Positions 29,948 to 40,964 of a stretch of DNA of 64,000 bases are shown one piece after another. A program made the position numbers and the translations under genes. The notes beneath the pieces were generated by a model, which did no database searches, was not told where the DNA came from, and worked only from the letters and a program-made list of their open reading frames with translations. Numbering within the stretch: the first letter of the stretch is position 1; the number at the start of each line of letters is the position of its first letter. Source of the DNA: Asaia astilbis JCM 15831 (GTDB lineage: Bacteria > Pseudomonadota > Alphaproteobacteria > Acetobacterales > Acetobacteraceae); contig NZ_BAJT01000015.1 in the NCBI RefSeq assembly GCF_000613845.1, forward strand, positions 1-64,000, in the 5' to 3' direction.

Positions 29948-31050
29948 TTACGCCCGGCAGAGACGCCTTCGCACGTCCTCGACGTCAAGACCAGTCTCTA
30001 CCGGATGATCGCGCGTCGTTCCCTGACAGATAAGATCATACCCGCCCTCACGCGCGACCAGTGTGACATCGCTGCTGTCACGGGACGCGCAGCCTTTGGC
30101 GCAGCCTGAGACATGCAATCGCCTGCCCTTGAGAAAAGGCGCCAGGAAAAGCGCATCCTGTCGCGTCGACGCCAGGCCCTGCCCGCATCCATCCCGGCCG
30201 GGACACGCCGTCAGCGCCAGACGCGGATCACTAGGACCGGCGATAAGGTCTGGCGCCGCGACCGGACGATCCATCACCAGACCGCGCCAAGGTGTGACAC
30301 GAACCCTCGCCTCCGCCTCTGCGATCGCTCTGAAACCGGAAGCGCTGATTTCACCCATGATCGCTACAGCGCCGAAACTGCCCGGCAGGAAGGCACCCAG
30401 CAATCGAGGGATCGCTCCCTTGAAAGGAGGCGCCTGATGGAGCGGCCGTCCGGCATTGGCGGCCGACGCCGAGGACGCGAGACGCTCCAGCACGAGAGGC
30501 ACAAGCGCCTCCCGGTTTGAGGCGTGTCGCTCCGCACCACGATAAAGGCACCATACTCCGTCTTCATGGCGCAGCATGAGATCGGCACGCAGGGCACCGG
30601 ACGGGATGAAGCCGCCGCCATCGACCGCGACGCTGTATTTTTCGGGGGCTTGCCAGCTCTGCTGGGGCGATGTCAGCGCCGCTTCGAGCTCTCTAGCAAC
30701 CAAAAGCGTATCAGGAGCACAGGCTGGATCGATGCCCGCAAGAGGAGACATGAACAGTAGACGCCGTCGCGCCTCGCGTTCGGGATCGGCAAGTCCCAGA
30801 CCCTGCCCCGCAGCATCAGACGCGAAGCGTTTTGCCGCCTGCTCCTCGAACCCGCGCAGCTGCAGATTACCCCGCGTAGTGAGGCTGATCCGTCCATTTC
30901 CCCGCGTCGCAGCCCGTTCCGCCAAAAAAACCAGCTGAGCGGGCGACAAACCCTCAAGATCAGGCGTCACCCGCACGAGCCAGCATCATGGGTCTGCATG
31001 GGAGCATGCAGGCTCGGGCACCATCCTTTTTTAAGCGGAACGCGTGTCAT
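29948..31050 (-). CDS. cobG: Precorrin-3B synthase CobG (one frameshift)
   Basis: An iron-sulfur monooxygenase related to sulfite/nitrite reductases. It uses O2 on precorrin-3A, so its presence marks the aerobic cobalamin route. The real N-terminus lies upstream of the long open frame: from ATG 31050 it reads MTRVPLKKGWCPSLHAPMQ. The frame then breaks at about 30990 and continues WLVRVTPDLEGLSPAQLV, repaired by one added base (probably G). The body has TTRGNLQLRG, and Fe-S cysteines in ACPGRDGCGQG and SGCAKGCA. It is the first gene of cobG-H-I-J and starts about 40 bases after the nuoN terminator. Confidence 0.87.
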
Positions 31051-31087
31051 GAGGAGGGTGATAGCGCCGGCAGGCGATTTATACCCA

Positions 31088-31123
31088 TAAAAAAAAAGCT
31101 GCATGCCTTACGACATGCAGCTT
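31088..31123 (-). terminator. Rho-independent terminator of the nuo operon
   Basis: On the minus strand a perfect 10-bp stem (AAGCTGCATG/CATGCAGCTT) with an eight-base loop begins about 26 bases after the nuoN stop. It is followed by nine or more U residues. It should separate the nuo transcript from cobG. Confidence 0.9.
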
Positions 31124-31148
31124 GCTCACCCCGGGCAGGGCGGCGTTC

Positions 31149-32597
31149 TCAAGGCAGTGTCGCAGGCGCCGAAGGGACAGGCGGCGCCACAACGAGTGCC
31201 TGACTGCGTTGAACGAGCGTGCTGGGGAAAATGCCCAGCAGGATCGTGGCGCAGGCCAGAACCGTTATCAACGCTGCATTGACCGGGGTCGGTGCCGTGA
31301 GCTCGGCATCGCTCTCACGGCCGGCTGGTGCAGGTGTCAGCATGATCAGGATCAGACGCAGATAGTAGAACAGACCGATCGTGCTGCTGAGGATCAGAAC
31401 AAGGAGCAGCAAGGTCTGATGGGCCGAGACACCGGCTGCAACTATGTAGAACTTTGCGAAAAAGCCGACTGCGGGCGGGATGCCTGCCAGCGAAATCAGC
31501 ATCGCCGACATGGCCAGCGCCGCCGCAGGCTTGCGACGGAACAGACCGTGCCATGCGCGGATATCCGTTCCCTGAGGCAGGACGCCATTCATGATGGCGA
31601 ACACACCCAGCGTGGAGATGGCATACGCCGCGAGGTAGAAAGCTGCAGACGCCACACCGAACGGGCCCGGCGAAAGAAATGCCACCAGCAGATATCCGAC
31701 ATGAGCGATCGACGATCCTGCCAGGAGGCGACGGAGGTCAGTCTGCACCACCGCCATCAGATTGCCACCCAGCATACTAAGGACGGCCACGATCAGGATC
31801 TCATTCACCTGCGCCCCAGGCAGAGAGAGATCGACCGACGAGAAGTAGCGCAGCATTGCCGCAAACAATGCGATCTTGGAGGTGACCGCGACAAGGGCCG
31901 CCACCGGCACCGACGTGCCTTCAAGTACATCGGCCAGCCAGAGATGGAACGGCACGGCTGAAAGCTTGAAGAACATGCCCGTCAAGACGAGGATCAATCC
32001 CATTGCGCCGATAATCGGCTCGGGAGCATGCGACAGATCAGGCGCAGCGAAACGTAGCGAGCCGGTCTCGGCGTAGATCAGCGCAAAGCCGAATACCATG
32101 ACGGCCGAGGCCACACCCGAGAGGAGCAGATATTTCATTGCCGCTTCGCCTGCGTCCAGACGCGTGTTCCGAAACGCGATCAGACCGAGCAGGGCCAGAC
32201 TGAGGGTTTCGAGCCCCAGGAAGAACGAGACGAAATGCACGGCCCCTGTCATGGCGACTGCACCCAAGGTGGAGAGCGTCAGGAGCAGGAAATATTCGCT
32301 GTTGACGGTCGGATCGGCGCTGATGGCGCCATGACGCGACATCAGCACGATGGCCAGCGCAGAGAGAATGATGAGCGCGCCCGCAAACGAAGCCCACGGA
32401 TCGGGCGCGAAAAGAGGCATCGCGCCTGTCATGATCAGCACGGTCGGCATCATGATCGACGCAAGTGCGGCGACGAGTACCAGCACGCACAAAAGGGCAT
32501 CACGAGCGACATGGCGCCGCCACGAGATGGCGGCCAGCTGCACGAGCCCCCCGAGGCAGAGCACCAGCACAGCATTAGGAAGGAACGAGAAGGACAT
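31149..32597 (-). CDS. nuoN: NADH-quinone oxidoreductase subunit N
   Basis: An antiporter-like membrane subunit of complex I. The 482-residue protein has about 14 hydrophobic segments. A conserved glutamate in the fifth (FFLGLETLSLALL) and lysines in the central segments (KLSAVPFHLWLADV) form the proton path. It is the last nuo gene and shares one base of overlap with nuoM. A strong terminator follows. Intact. Confidence 0.94.
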   Translation of the reverse strand: MSFSFLPNAVLVLCLGGLVQLAAISWRRHVARDALLCVLVLVAALASIMMPTVLIMTGAMPLFAPDPWASFAGALIILSALAIVLMSRHGAISADPTVNSEYFLLLTLSTLGAVAMTGAVHFVSFFLGLETLSLALLGLIAFRNTRLDAGEAAMKYLLLSGVASAVMVFGFALIYAETGSLRFAAPDLSHAPEPIIGAMGLILVLTGMFFKLSAVPFHLWLADVLEGTSVPVAALVAVTSKIALFAAMLRYFSSVDLSLPGAQVNEILIVAVLSMLGGNLMAVVQTDLRRLLAGSSIAHVGYLLVAFLSPGPFGVASAAFYLAAYAISTLGVFAIMNGVLPQGTDIRAWHGLFRRKPAAALAMSAMLISLAGIPPAVGFFAKFYIVAAGVSAHQTLLLLVLILSSTIGLFYYLRLILIMLTPAPAGRESDAELTAPTPVNAALITVLACATILLGIFPSTLVQRSQALVVAPPVPSAPATLP

Positions 32598-34098
32598 TAC
32601 TGGGCCTGCTCCTGAGCGATGCTCGCGATATGGGGGCTCGCAGGAACTGAAAGATTCAGAACAGGCTGCGGGTAGACACCAAGCGCAAGGAGAAGAAGGG
32701 CCGCCACACCGAGAACGGCGATATGCGGCACGGAAGGCGCACCAAGCGGAGCGGCAACATCGGTCTTTTTCGGGCCGTAGAAGACGCGGAACATCATCGT
32801 GAGCGAATAGACCGAGGAAAGAACCAGACCAGCCGCTGCAAAGAACGTCATGGTGTGGCTAACCTGCCAGGTGCCCATCAGCACGAGGAACTCGCCAACG
32901 AAGTTACCCAGACCGGGCAGCCCGAGCGACGCCGCCGCAAAGAACATCGCCAGTGCCGAGAAACGCGGCATTGCGGGCCACAGACCGCCCATCTTGGACA
33001 TGTCACGCGTGCCGAGGCGATCTTCCAGCAGACCTGCAATGACAAAGAGCGCGCCGGTGCTCAGACCATGCGCCACCATCTGCGCGATTGCCCCTTCCAT
33101 ACCGATGCGCGTGCCCGAGAACACACCCAGCAGAATGAAGCCGAGATGGCTGATGGACGAATAGGCAATGAGGCGCTTGATGTCGTCCTGTGCGACGGCA
33201 AGCCAGGCGCAATAGAGAATACCAACGACACCGAGCGTCATGGCAAACGGCGCAAGATGGGTTGCCGCTTCAGGAAAGAGCATGACCACGAAGCGGATCA
33301 GGCCATATCCCCCGGTCTTGGCCAAGACGCCCGAAAGCAGAAGGCTGACCGCCGCGGGTGATGCGGCGTAGGTGTCGGGCAACCAGGCGTGAAAGGGCAG
33401 CATGGGCAGCTTCACCGCAAAAGCGATGAAGAACCCCAGCATCAGGATCGGCGCAATCGGTGCGATCAACGCTGTCTGCGAGAGCGCGAAGTAGTCGAAG
33501 GTGATGACATTGGTGCGCTGGGCATTGACGATCACCAGCCCCAGAATGGCCAGAAGCATCAGCAGGCCACTGCCCTGCGTAAACAGGAAGAATTTCAGCA
33601 CGGCGCGCTGACGTCCGGCATCACCCCAAATCAGGATCAGCCCGAAAAGCGGCAGCAGCATCAGTTCCCAGAAGAAAAAGAACAGGAACAGATCTGTCGC
33701 CATGAACACGCCATTGATCCCGGCGACGGTCGCCAGAAGCAGGCAGTGAAACAATCCGGCGCGATCTGCCACGTTACGTGAGCTGAGCAGCGCGCAAGGC
33801 AGGGAGACCAGTGCGTTGAGCCAGAGCATGACCAGGCTCAACCCATCGAGATCAAACCGGATATTGATGCCGAGCATCGGCACCCAGGCCATGGAGAAAT
33901 GGGCGAACCATCCCCCTGCCCCGGCACCATTGGCAAGGCTGCTAATCGTCACCTGAACGAGAAGAACCACCATCAGGGCCAGGGTGATCAGCGACGACAC
34001 CCAGGCAGCGCGAGATGCACCTCGCAACCCGACAAGCCAGGCTGCGAGACCCCCGATGAAGGAAGAAGAACGAGAGCGGGAAGTGCCAACATCGTCAT
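32597..34098 (-). CDS. nuoM: NADH-quinone oxidoreductase subunit M (one frameshift)
   Basis: An antiporter-like proton-pumping subunit, about 500 residues. The true start is ATG 34098, which forms an ATGA overlap with the nuoL stop and reads MTMLALPALVLLP. The frame then breaks at about 34059 and continues FIGGLAAWLVGLRG, repaired by one added base (TTT run). Conserved features include FFFFWELMLLPLFGLI (functional Glu) and MLPFHAWLPDTYAASP. Without the fix the gene appears to have a spurious long basic N-terminus. Confidence 0.9.
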
Positions 34099-35926
34099 AC
34101 CGCCAGACAAAGAGCTGCAACCGTTCCTGCCGCGATCCAGCCAGCATAGCGACGCACCTGGCCGCTCTGCAGCTTCGCAACAGCATGTCCGCTGCCCTGT
34201 GTGAGGGCTGCAACCAGATCATAGAAACGATCGATAAAATCACGACGGTTCAGATGGGCAAGCACCATGAACGGCCGTACGAAAACCCGGTCATACAGCG
34301 TATCGAAGCCCCAATCGGCACGCAGCGTGGCGATGGCGGGGCTTTCGGCTGCGACCGGCGCTTCGCCCTTGGGGCGCCACAGCGTCCAGGCGATGGTCAC
34401 ACCGGCAATCGGCACGAGAGAGCCGAGAATGAGCAGGCTTGTATTATGCTCTTCGGGCAGGGCACCAAGGACAGGGGCCAGCAGGTTCGAGAAGATATGC
34501 ACGTTTGCGATCACATCTGGCATTTCCATCCAGCCACCGCCAATGGCGAGCACGGACAGGATGGCCATCGGCAGCGCCATGGCCATGCCCGACTTGCCGT
34601 GAGCATGGGTGCGATGATCGCCCCAGAACACGATGAACACGCAGCGGAAGATATAGATCGAGGTCAGGAACGCGCCGAACAGCGCGCCAGCCCAGAAGAT
34701 CGGGCTCAGCTCATACGCACTGCCAAGAATGAGCTCTTTCGAGAAATACCCGGCCGTGATCAACGGCAGACCGGCGAGAGCAGCCGAGCCCGCCAGGAAC
34801 GCGGCGAACACCCAGGGCATATCCTTGCGCAGGCCACCCATCTTGAAGATGTTCTGCTCGTGATGCACGCGCAGGATAATCGAACCTGCCGCCATGAAGA
34901 GCAGCGCCTTGAAGAAGGCATGGGTCACGAGATGGAACATGGCTGCATGCCAGGCGCCACACCCGAGAGCCAGATACATATAACCGAGCTGACTCATGGT
35001 GGAATAAGCGAGGATGCGCTTGATATCGGTCTGAACCAGCGCACTTCCTGCTGCGAGCAGGATGGTGACAAAACCAACGATGGCGCAGGCCAGCATGGCG
35101 AGTGGCGTCAGGACAAACAGCCCATGCAGACGCGCCAGCAGATAAACACCGGCCGTGACCATGGTTGCAGCATGGATAAGGGCCGAGACGGGCGTCGGGC
35201 CCGCCATGGCATCCGGCAACCAGGTCTGCAGCGGCACCTGAGCTGATTTGGCCATCGCGCCACCCAGAAGCAGGAACATGCCCAATGTCAGCAGACGGGG
35301 GTCTGCATGCGGGCCGACTGCGAGAAGCGTCGGAATATCCAGCGAACCGACAGCCGTTGCCATCAGCAGCATGCCGAGCAGGAACAGCGCATCGCCAACG
35401 CGGGTAACCACGAAGGCCTTGCGGGCTGCGATGGCATTAGCCTGCTCGCCGTACCAGAAGCCGATCAGCAGATAAGAGCAGAGACCCACCCTTCCCAGCC
35501 GATGAACACACCCAGCAGATCCGACGCCAGCACCAGCAGCAGCATGGAGGCAACGAACAGCGTCATATAGGTGAAGAACCGGGCAATATCCGGATCGTCA
35601 TACATATAGGCGCAGGCATAGACGAGGATGAGGAAGCCGACGCAGGAGACGACCAGCATCATGACCAGCGAGAGCCGGTCGAGCGTGAGCGCGATCTGAG
35701 CGTTGAAAGAGCCCACATTCATCCAGTTCCACAGCACGACGTGCAGCGAACCGAGAGAGTCGGGACCAGACAGAAAGCTTGAGGCCGAGATGACAGCGAA
35801 AAAGGCGCAAAGACCCATTCCTGCGCCGACGAGCAGCGTCGTCGCCCGTGCGGGCAGCTTTCCGCCGGTCAGCATCAGAATGATGGAGACCGCAAGCGGA
35901 CAGAGAATGACAAGAGGAAGCAACAT
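34095..35926 (-). CDS. nuoL: NADH-quinone oxidoreductase subunit L (one frameshift)
   Basis: The largest antiporter-like subunit of complex I, about 610 residues with a long lateral helix at the C-terminus. Start ATG 35926 gives MLLPLVILCPLAVSI. The frame breaks at about 35492, inside the family-invariant GWEGVGLCSYLLIGFW: the sequence now reads GWEGWVSALIC-stop, and one added G restores the motif. Downstream are MAKSAQVPLQTWLPDAMAGPTPVSALIHAATMV (split here as several motifs), the conserved Lys and His residues and YFSKE. Start codon has a weak ribosome site. Confidence 0.92.
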
Positions 35927-35936
35927 AGCCACGAGA

Positions 35937-36248
35937 CTAACCCCCCAGACGGTTGCCGGTATCGGCATCAAGCGTGGAGCGTCCGGCAGCATGCAGGCGC
36001 AGGATGATGGCCAGACCGACAGCGGATTCCGCTGCAGCAAAAGCCACGACCATCATGAACATCACCTGGCCATCGGCCATGTGCCAGCGATTGCCCGCCG
36101 CAATAAAGGCGAGGCAGGCCGCGTTCAGCATGATTTCGGTCGACATCAGCATGAAGAGCAGATTGCGACGCACGAGGACGCCGAGGGCTCCGAGCGAAAA
36201 GAGAATGACAGCGACAATGAGCGCGCCATTGGGATCGGCAGCAGTCAT
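35937..36248 (-). CDS. nuoK: NADH-quinone oxidoreductase subunit K
   Basis: A small membrane subunit of complex I with three hydrophobic segments. The two buried glutamates expected in NuoK are present: [14 protein letters not shown] and [15 protein letters not shown]. The 103-residue length is typical. It lies one base from nuoJ and 10 bases from nuoL. Intact. Confidence 0.95.
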   Translation of the reverse strand: MTAADPNGALIVAVILFSLGALGVLVRRNLLFMLMSTEIMLNAACLAFIAAGNRWHMADGQVMFMMVVAFAAAESAVGLAIILRLHAAGRSTLDADTGNRLGG

Positions 36249-36249
36249 A

Positions 36250-36753
36250 TCAGGATTTTCCTCCGATCCGGCGCCCGATGTGATAGGCGCTCACAAGTCC
36301 TGCCAGCAGCAGGAACGAGGAAAGCTCGACGGTCAGGATATACGGGCCATAAAGGCAAAGACCGACCGCCTTGGGACCGATCGGGGCACCAACCGTGCCC
36401 ACCGTCATGGTGTTGTGGCTCAGGCCGTAAACCAGAAGCCCCATCAGCAGGACGGAGATCACGCCGGGGCCCACCCAGGCCCCACCGGCAAACCAACCCT
36501 TCTCACGCATCTGGTCCGGCTGTCCGAGGTTGATCATCATCACGACGAAAACGAACAGCACCATGATGGCACCGGCATAGACGATGATTTCGAGCATGGC
36601 TGCGAAGGGCGCCCCGAGCTGCTCGAACATGCAGGCCAGAGCCAGAAGAGACACGACAAGATAGAGCAGGCCGTGCACCGGAATTGTGCGGGTGATTGCC
36701 AACGCGGTCGCGCCGATGGCAATCAATCCATAGAGTTCAAGCATGATATTCAT
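36250..36753 (-). CDS. nuoJ: NADH-quinone oxidoreductase subunit J
   Basis: A membrane subunit with five hydrophobic segments, 167 residues. The conserved [19 protein letters not shown] region (third segment, with the pi-bulge Tyr and Gly) is present at about residues 55-73. It follows nuoI by two bases. Intact. Confidence 0.94.
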   Translation of the reverse strand: MNIMLELYGLIAIGATALAITRTIPVHGLLYLVVSLLALACMFEQLGAPFAAMLEIIVYAGAIMVLFVFVVMMINLGQPDQMREKGWFAGGAWVGPGVISVLLMGLLVYGLSHNTMTVGTVGAPIGPKAVGLCLYGPYILTVELSSFLLLAGLVSAYHIGRRIGGKS

Positions 36754-36755
36754 GA

Positions 36756-37268
36756 TCAGGGCATCAGCGCATGAATATCGACAGGCTTGGCTTCATTTTC
36801 GGCTTCACCTTTATTCTTGCCCGGGATCTTGAGCCCCGAAACATTATAGAAGCTGTAATCATGTACCTTGCCGGGTCCGCTGATCAGGAGGTCTTCCTTC
36901 TCGTAAACCAGGTTCTGGCGCACATATTCGCTCATCTCGAAATCGGGAGTGAGCTGGATGGCGTAGGTCGGGCAGGCCTCTTCACAAAAGCCGCAGAAAA
37001 TGCAGCGTGAGAAGTTGATCTGGAAGAATTCGGGATACCAGCGTCCTTCCTTCTCGCCCTTTTGCAGGCTGATGCAATCGACCGGGCATGCCGCGGCACA
37101 AAGATTGCAGGCCACACAGCGCTCCTCGCCGCTGGGATCGCGGGTCAGAACGATACGACCGCGATAGCGGGGGGACAGATACGGTTTGACGTCCGGATAC
37201 TGCACCGTTTCATTGCGATGAAACATGTGCAGGAACGTCATCCATATGGTGCGGAGAATACCGAGCAT
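36756..37268 (-). CDS. nuoI: NADH-quinone oxidoreductase subunit I
   Basis: The peripheral-arm ferredoxin-like subunit that carries clusters N6a and N6b. Two [4Fe-4S] motifs are visible: Cys51, 54, 57, 61 and Cys89, 92, 95, 99, in the expected CxxCxxCxxxCP pattern. 170 residues, like the E. coli protein in layout. It sits 13 bases after nuoH. Confidence 0.95.
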   Translation of the reverse strand: MLGILRTIWMTFLHMFHRNETVQYPDVKPYLSPRYRGRIVLTRDPSGEERCVACNLCAAACPVDCISLQKGEKEGRWYPEFFQINFSRCIFCGFCEEACPTYAIQLTPDFEMSEYVRQNLVYEKEDLLISGPGKVHDYSFYNVSGLKIPGKNKGEAENEAKPVDIHALMP

Positions 37269-37281
37269 GGCGCGCCCCCTC

Positions 37282-38243
37282 TCAGACGCCCGCGCGCAGC
37301 AGAATGACCGCGCCGGTAACCAGAATGTTGAGCAGAGACAGCGGCAGCAGCACCTTCCAGCCGAAAGACATCAGCTGGTCGTAGCGGGGACGCGGCAGCG
37401 CTGCACGCAGGAGAATGTAAAAGCAGATCAGCAGGAAGACCTTGATCGCAAACCACAGGATCGGCGGCAGGAACGGACCGTGCCATCCACCCAGATAAAG
37501 CGTGGTGATCAAGGCAGAGCTGAGCGCAACGCCAGCATATTCAGCGAGATAGAACAGACCGAATTTCATGCCGGAATATTCGGTATGAAACCCTGCACCG
37601 ATCTCGTTTTCACCTTCGGGAAAGTCGAAAGGCAGACGATGCGTCTCGGCAATACCTGCAAGCAGGAAGATCACCGCACCAACGCATTGCGGGATAATGA
37701 ACCAGCAATTTGTCTGTGCCTCGACGATGTCACGGATGCTGAACGAGCCGGCCGCCATGACGACGCCCATGACCGAAAGCCCCATGAAGACCTCGTACGA
37801 GATCATCTGGGCTGCGGCACGCATGCCGCCGAGCAGGGCGTATTTATTGTTTGAAGACCACCCGGCGAGGACGACCGAATAGACACCCAAACCCAGCATA
37901 CCGAAGACGAAAAGCAGACCGACATTCAAATCGCCTGCAACACTCCAGATGGGTGTAATCGGCACAACGCCGAAGCAGAGCAGCACTGCCATGAAGCCGA
38001 TGATCGGGGCGATGAGGAAAACCCATTTATCGGCGAAAGGCGGGATCCAGTCCTGCTTGAACAGCATTTTCATCGCATCGGCGATGATCTGGAACAGACC
38101 GAACGGCCCGACGCGGTTCGGACCGGGACGATCCTGGAACACGCCGAGAAGACGCCGCTCCAGTGTCGTCGAGAGCGCTGCGACGCGAGAACGCCAAAGA
38201 CGGTCACGACGATCACAAGAATTGGCCACACGATGGGCATCAT
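37282..38243 (-). CDS. nuoH: NADH-quinone oxidoreductase subunit H (one frameshift)
   Basis: The quinone-site membrane subunit, about 320 residues. The true start is ATG 38243, overlapping the nuoG stop as ATGA and reading [20 protein letters not shown]. The frame breaks at about 38187 and continues [27 protein letters not shown], repaired by one added base. Key motifs are [17 protein letters not shown], the loop [13 protein letters not shown] and the acidic [16 protein letters not shown] that lines the quinone channel. Confidence 0.92.
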
Positions 38244-40951
38244 ACCGCGCTCTCCGTTCCAATACGCTCGGCAGGCGCCGTGATTTCAAGAGAGACCCAG
38301 CCCGGCGTGGACCAGGAGCGCGACACCATATGCGGGGGGCAGGTTGCCACCCCTTCCGGCAGGCTCGGATCGGAGACGGCGTCAACAGTGCAGAGCTCGC
38401 CGTTCAGGGACAGACGAACCTGCGCCCCCTTGGCAACCGCCCCGCCGACACGAACCACGGCTGGTGCCGCACGATCTGCGATCGGCTGGGACATCATGCT
38501 CATTTCATCAGTTCCGAAGACGCGGGCCTCTGGCAAAAGCATGAACTGACCGGCACGCGGCGCGAAAGCCGACGGCACATCCATGGCATAAGATCCGGCG
38601 GCGTTGGCAATGCCTTCAACCAGACGGACGCCACAATCACCGCCGCGCATCTTGCCGCCAATCTCCTGCTGGAAGCGGTTCAAGGACTGCTCCGAGTTCC
38701 AGCCCGGCACCTGATAGAACGGCACAAGCGTGCCGGGCATGTCGGTGCCGTAGGAGCCCTCCATCGTGGAATGCAACGGCGTATCGGGCGAAGCTGGCGG
38801 CGGAATGTCGCGCACGCTGATATTGGCGCGGATCGCCGTGCGTCCGCTGACACGATGGGTCTGGCTCCTCAGAGGAATGCCCTCGAGCGTGTAATCCGAG
38901 CTGGGTGCAGCTTCAGGGATCCTGGCAAAAACGGGCAGTGTCGCCGCAATTTCCGCAATCAGATCGTCCAGCTTGCTCCAGGGCTTCACATGGTCAAAGC
39001 CTGCCGCTTGGGCCAGATCAGCGATCCAGCGCCAGCCCGCCTGAAGCGGCGCGTCGGGATAGACGACCTGGAAGAAACGCTGAGCACGGCCCTCTGCGCT
39101 GACCAGTGTGCCATCCGTCTCGGAATAGGCTGCCGAGGGGAAAGTGATCTGGGAGCGGATCGCCGTCGGGGTAACCGAGTGATCGAGCACAACGAGATTA
39201 GCTGCTCCCCCGGTCACAGTGTCGAACGCTGCCTTGTCGAGACGACGGCTCAAATCATTTTCGAGCACGATCAGCGTCGAACCAGCTGCACGAGATGCGA
39301 TCTCATCAAGAGACAGCCCCCCCATAAGCGCGAGGCCCATAGAGTTGGCTTCTGGCAGGACAAAGCTGAGGAGCGGTGCCTTGCCCTTGGCCGCGAGCGC
39401 CGAAGCGATGTTGGCTGTCGCCTGAAGCAGGGCGGCCGAGGCATATTGCAGACCGGAAACCAGAAGCGGCTTTTCAGCAGCCAGCAGGGCGTCGGCAATG
39501 CGCGATGCCGAGGCGGCTTCGCTTTCGGTCAGGCCGGCAACATCCGGTGCGGAGTCATCGATGCGATGCGCAATTGCAAATCCAAGACGCGCCGCGTCTT
39601 CAGGCATGGTCCGAATGGGATCCTGTGCGAACCCATCCAGATCGGTCACTGTCGGGGAGACCAGGAACAGCGGCGAAACCGTATCCTGACCGAGCGTACG
39701 CACGGAGGCATCCATCCAGTGCGGGACGCGTGCCTGATCTGCTGCCTTGTTAAAGGCCGTGCGCTTGATCTGGCGCAGCGCGAGACTCATGCGCGGCGAC
39801 GTTGCCGCAACATCTTCACCCAGGATCAGCGCACCGTCCGAGGTTTCCATCTCCTGCATGGTCGCGATCCGAGCCGCGCTCGTGCTCATCAGCGAAACCG
39901 CCAGTTTGACAAGGCTATGCTGGGGTTCGGCCATGCCGGTGGAGAAGTTTTCTTCTCCAACCAGCTTGCGCAGCGCGTAATTCGATTCAAGCGACGCACG
40001 CGGTGAGCCGATACCCACCAGCTTGCCCGCATTGGCGATCTTGCCGAAATGATCGAGCGCTGCCTGTGCCGGAACCGGCGTCATGTCACCATTGATGACG
40101 TAGCCTGCCGAGCGCAGACGCGTGGGCGCATTGACCCAGCCATGCCCGAAACGACCGCGATCGCAGAGGAAATAGCGGTTTACTTCGTCGTTGTAGCGGT
40201 TGAGCGTCCGACGAACCTTGCCTGCGCGCTCGTTGATGATCGTGTTGCACCCCGTCGCACAGTTCGAGCACACGGAAGGTGCTCCACGCATGTCCCATTT
40301 GCGGCTGTACATTTTCGAGAACGGCTTGTCGGTGAAGACACCTGTCGGGCAGACCTCGATCAGGTTGCCGGAGAAGGGGCTTTCCAGCGTACCGCTCTCA
40401 TGACGACCGAAATAGACGTTGTTATGCGAGGCAAATACGCCCAGATCCTCGCCGCCCGCATAGTCACGGTAAAAGCGCACGCAGCGATAGCAGGAGATGC
40501 AGCGGTTCATTTCGTGTTTCACGAAAGGACCGAGTTCCTGATTGTTATGGGTGCGCTTGTCGAAGCGATAGCGACGCTCGCGATGACCGGTCATGACGGT
40601 CATGTCCTGAAGATGGCACTCGCCACCTTCTTCGCAGACCGGGCAGTCATGAGGATGGTTGGTCATCAGCCACTCGACGACCTCACCCCGGAACTCCTTG
40701 GCTTCCGGATCGTCGACCGAGAAAATGGCGCCCTCGGTCACGGGCGTCATGCAGGCCATGACGATACGGCCGCGCGTATCATCGGCGTTGGCGTATTGCT
40801 TGACCGCACATTGGCGGCAGGCGCCAACCGAGCCGAGCTCGGGATGCCAGCAGAAATAAGGCAGGTCTTTTCCTGCTTCGAGACAGGCCTGCAGAAGGTT
40901 CACGTCAGTGCGTGCTTCAACCTCGCGGCCGTCGATTACGATTTTTGCCAT
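38240..40951 (-). CDS. nuoG: NADH-quinone oxidoreductase subunit G
   Basis: The large iron-sulfur subunit of the peripheral arm, 903 residues, the length of E. coli NuoG rather than the roughly 690 residues usual in Alphaproteobacteria. ATG 40951 with an AGGAGG ribosome site reads [18 protein letters not shown]. The N-terminal part holds the [2Fe-2S] site ([19 protein letters not shown]), the HxxxC cluster ([14 protein letters not shown]), [11 protein letters not shown] and CSNCATGC. The latter is the extra N7-type cluster. A frameshift just upstream makes it look fused to nuoF, but the ribosome site argues for a separate gene. Confidence 0.92.
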   Translation of the reverse strand: MAKIVIDGREVEARTDVNLLQACLEAGKDLPYFCWHPELGSVGACRQCAVKQYANADDTRGRIVMACMTPVTEGAIFSVDDPEAKEFRGEVVEWLMTNHPHDCPVCEEGGECHLQDMTVMTGHRERRYRFDKRTHNNQELGPFVKHEMNRCISCYRCVRFYRDYAGGEDLGVFASHNNVYFGRHESGTLESPFSGNLIEVCPTGVFTDKPFSKMYSRKWDMRGAPSVCSNCATGCNTIINERAGKVRRTLNRYNDEVNRYFLCDRGRFGHGWVNAPTRLRSAGYVINGDMTPVPAQAALDHFGKIANAGKLVGIGSPRASLESNYALRKLVGEENFSTGMAEPQHSLVKLAVSLMSTSAARIATMQEMETSDGALILGEDVAATSPRMSLALRQIKRTAFNKAADQARVPHWMDASVRTLGQDTVSPLFLVSPTVTDLDGFAQDPIRTMPEDAARLGFAIAHRIDDSAPDVAGLTESEAASASRIADALLAAEKPLLVSGLQYASAALLQATANIASALAAKGKAPLLSFVLPEANSMGLALMGGLSLDEIASRAAGSTLIVLENDLSRRLDKAAFDTVTGGAANLVVLDHSVTPTAIRSQITFPSAAYSETDGTLVSAEGRAQRFFQVVYPDAPLQAGWRWIADLAQAAGFDHVKPWSKLDDLIAEIAATLPVFARIPEAAPSSDYTLEGIPLRSQTHRVSGRTAIRANISVRDIPPPASPDTPLHSTMEGSYGTDMPGTLVPFYQVPGWNSEQSLNRFQQEIGGKMRGGDCGVRLVEGIANAAGSYAMDVPSAFAPRAGQFMLLPEARVFGTDEMSMMSQPIADRAAPAVVRVGGAVAKGAQVRLSLNGELCTVDAVSDPSLPEGVATCPPHMVSRSWSTPGWVSLEITAPAERIGTESAV

Positions 40952-40964
40952 CGGGCCGTACCTC

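Noticed and set aside
32597-34243. NuoM with a long basic N-terminal extension
   Set aside because: The extension is read in the wrong frame; the true start at 34098 and one missing base near 34059 restore a normal N-terminus.
31122-35246. Long plus-strand open frames opposite the nuo genes
   Set aside because: They are GC-driven antisense frames: low complexity, rich in His, Arg, Gln and Gly, with no start signals and no family features, while the minus strand encodes clear nuo subunits.
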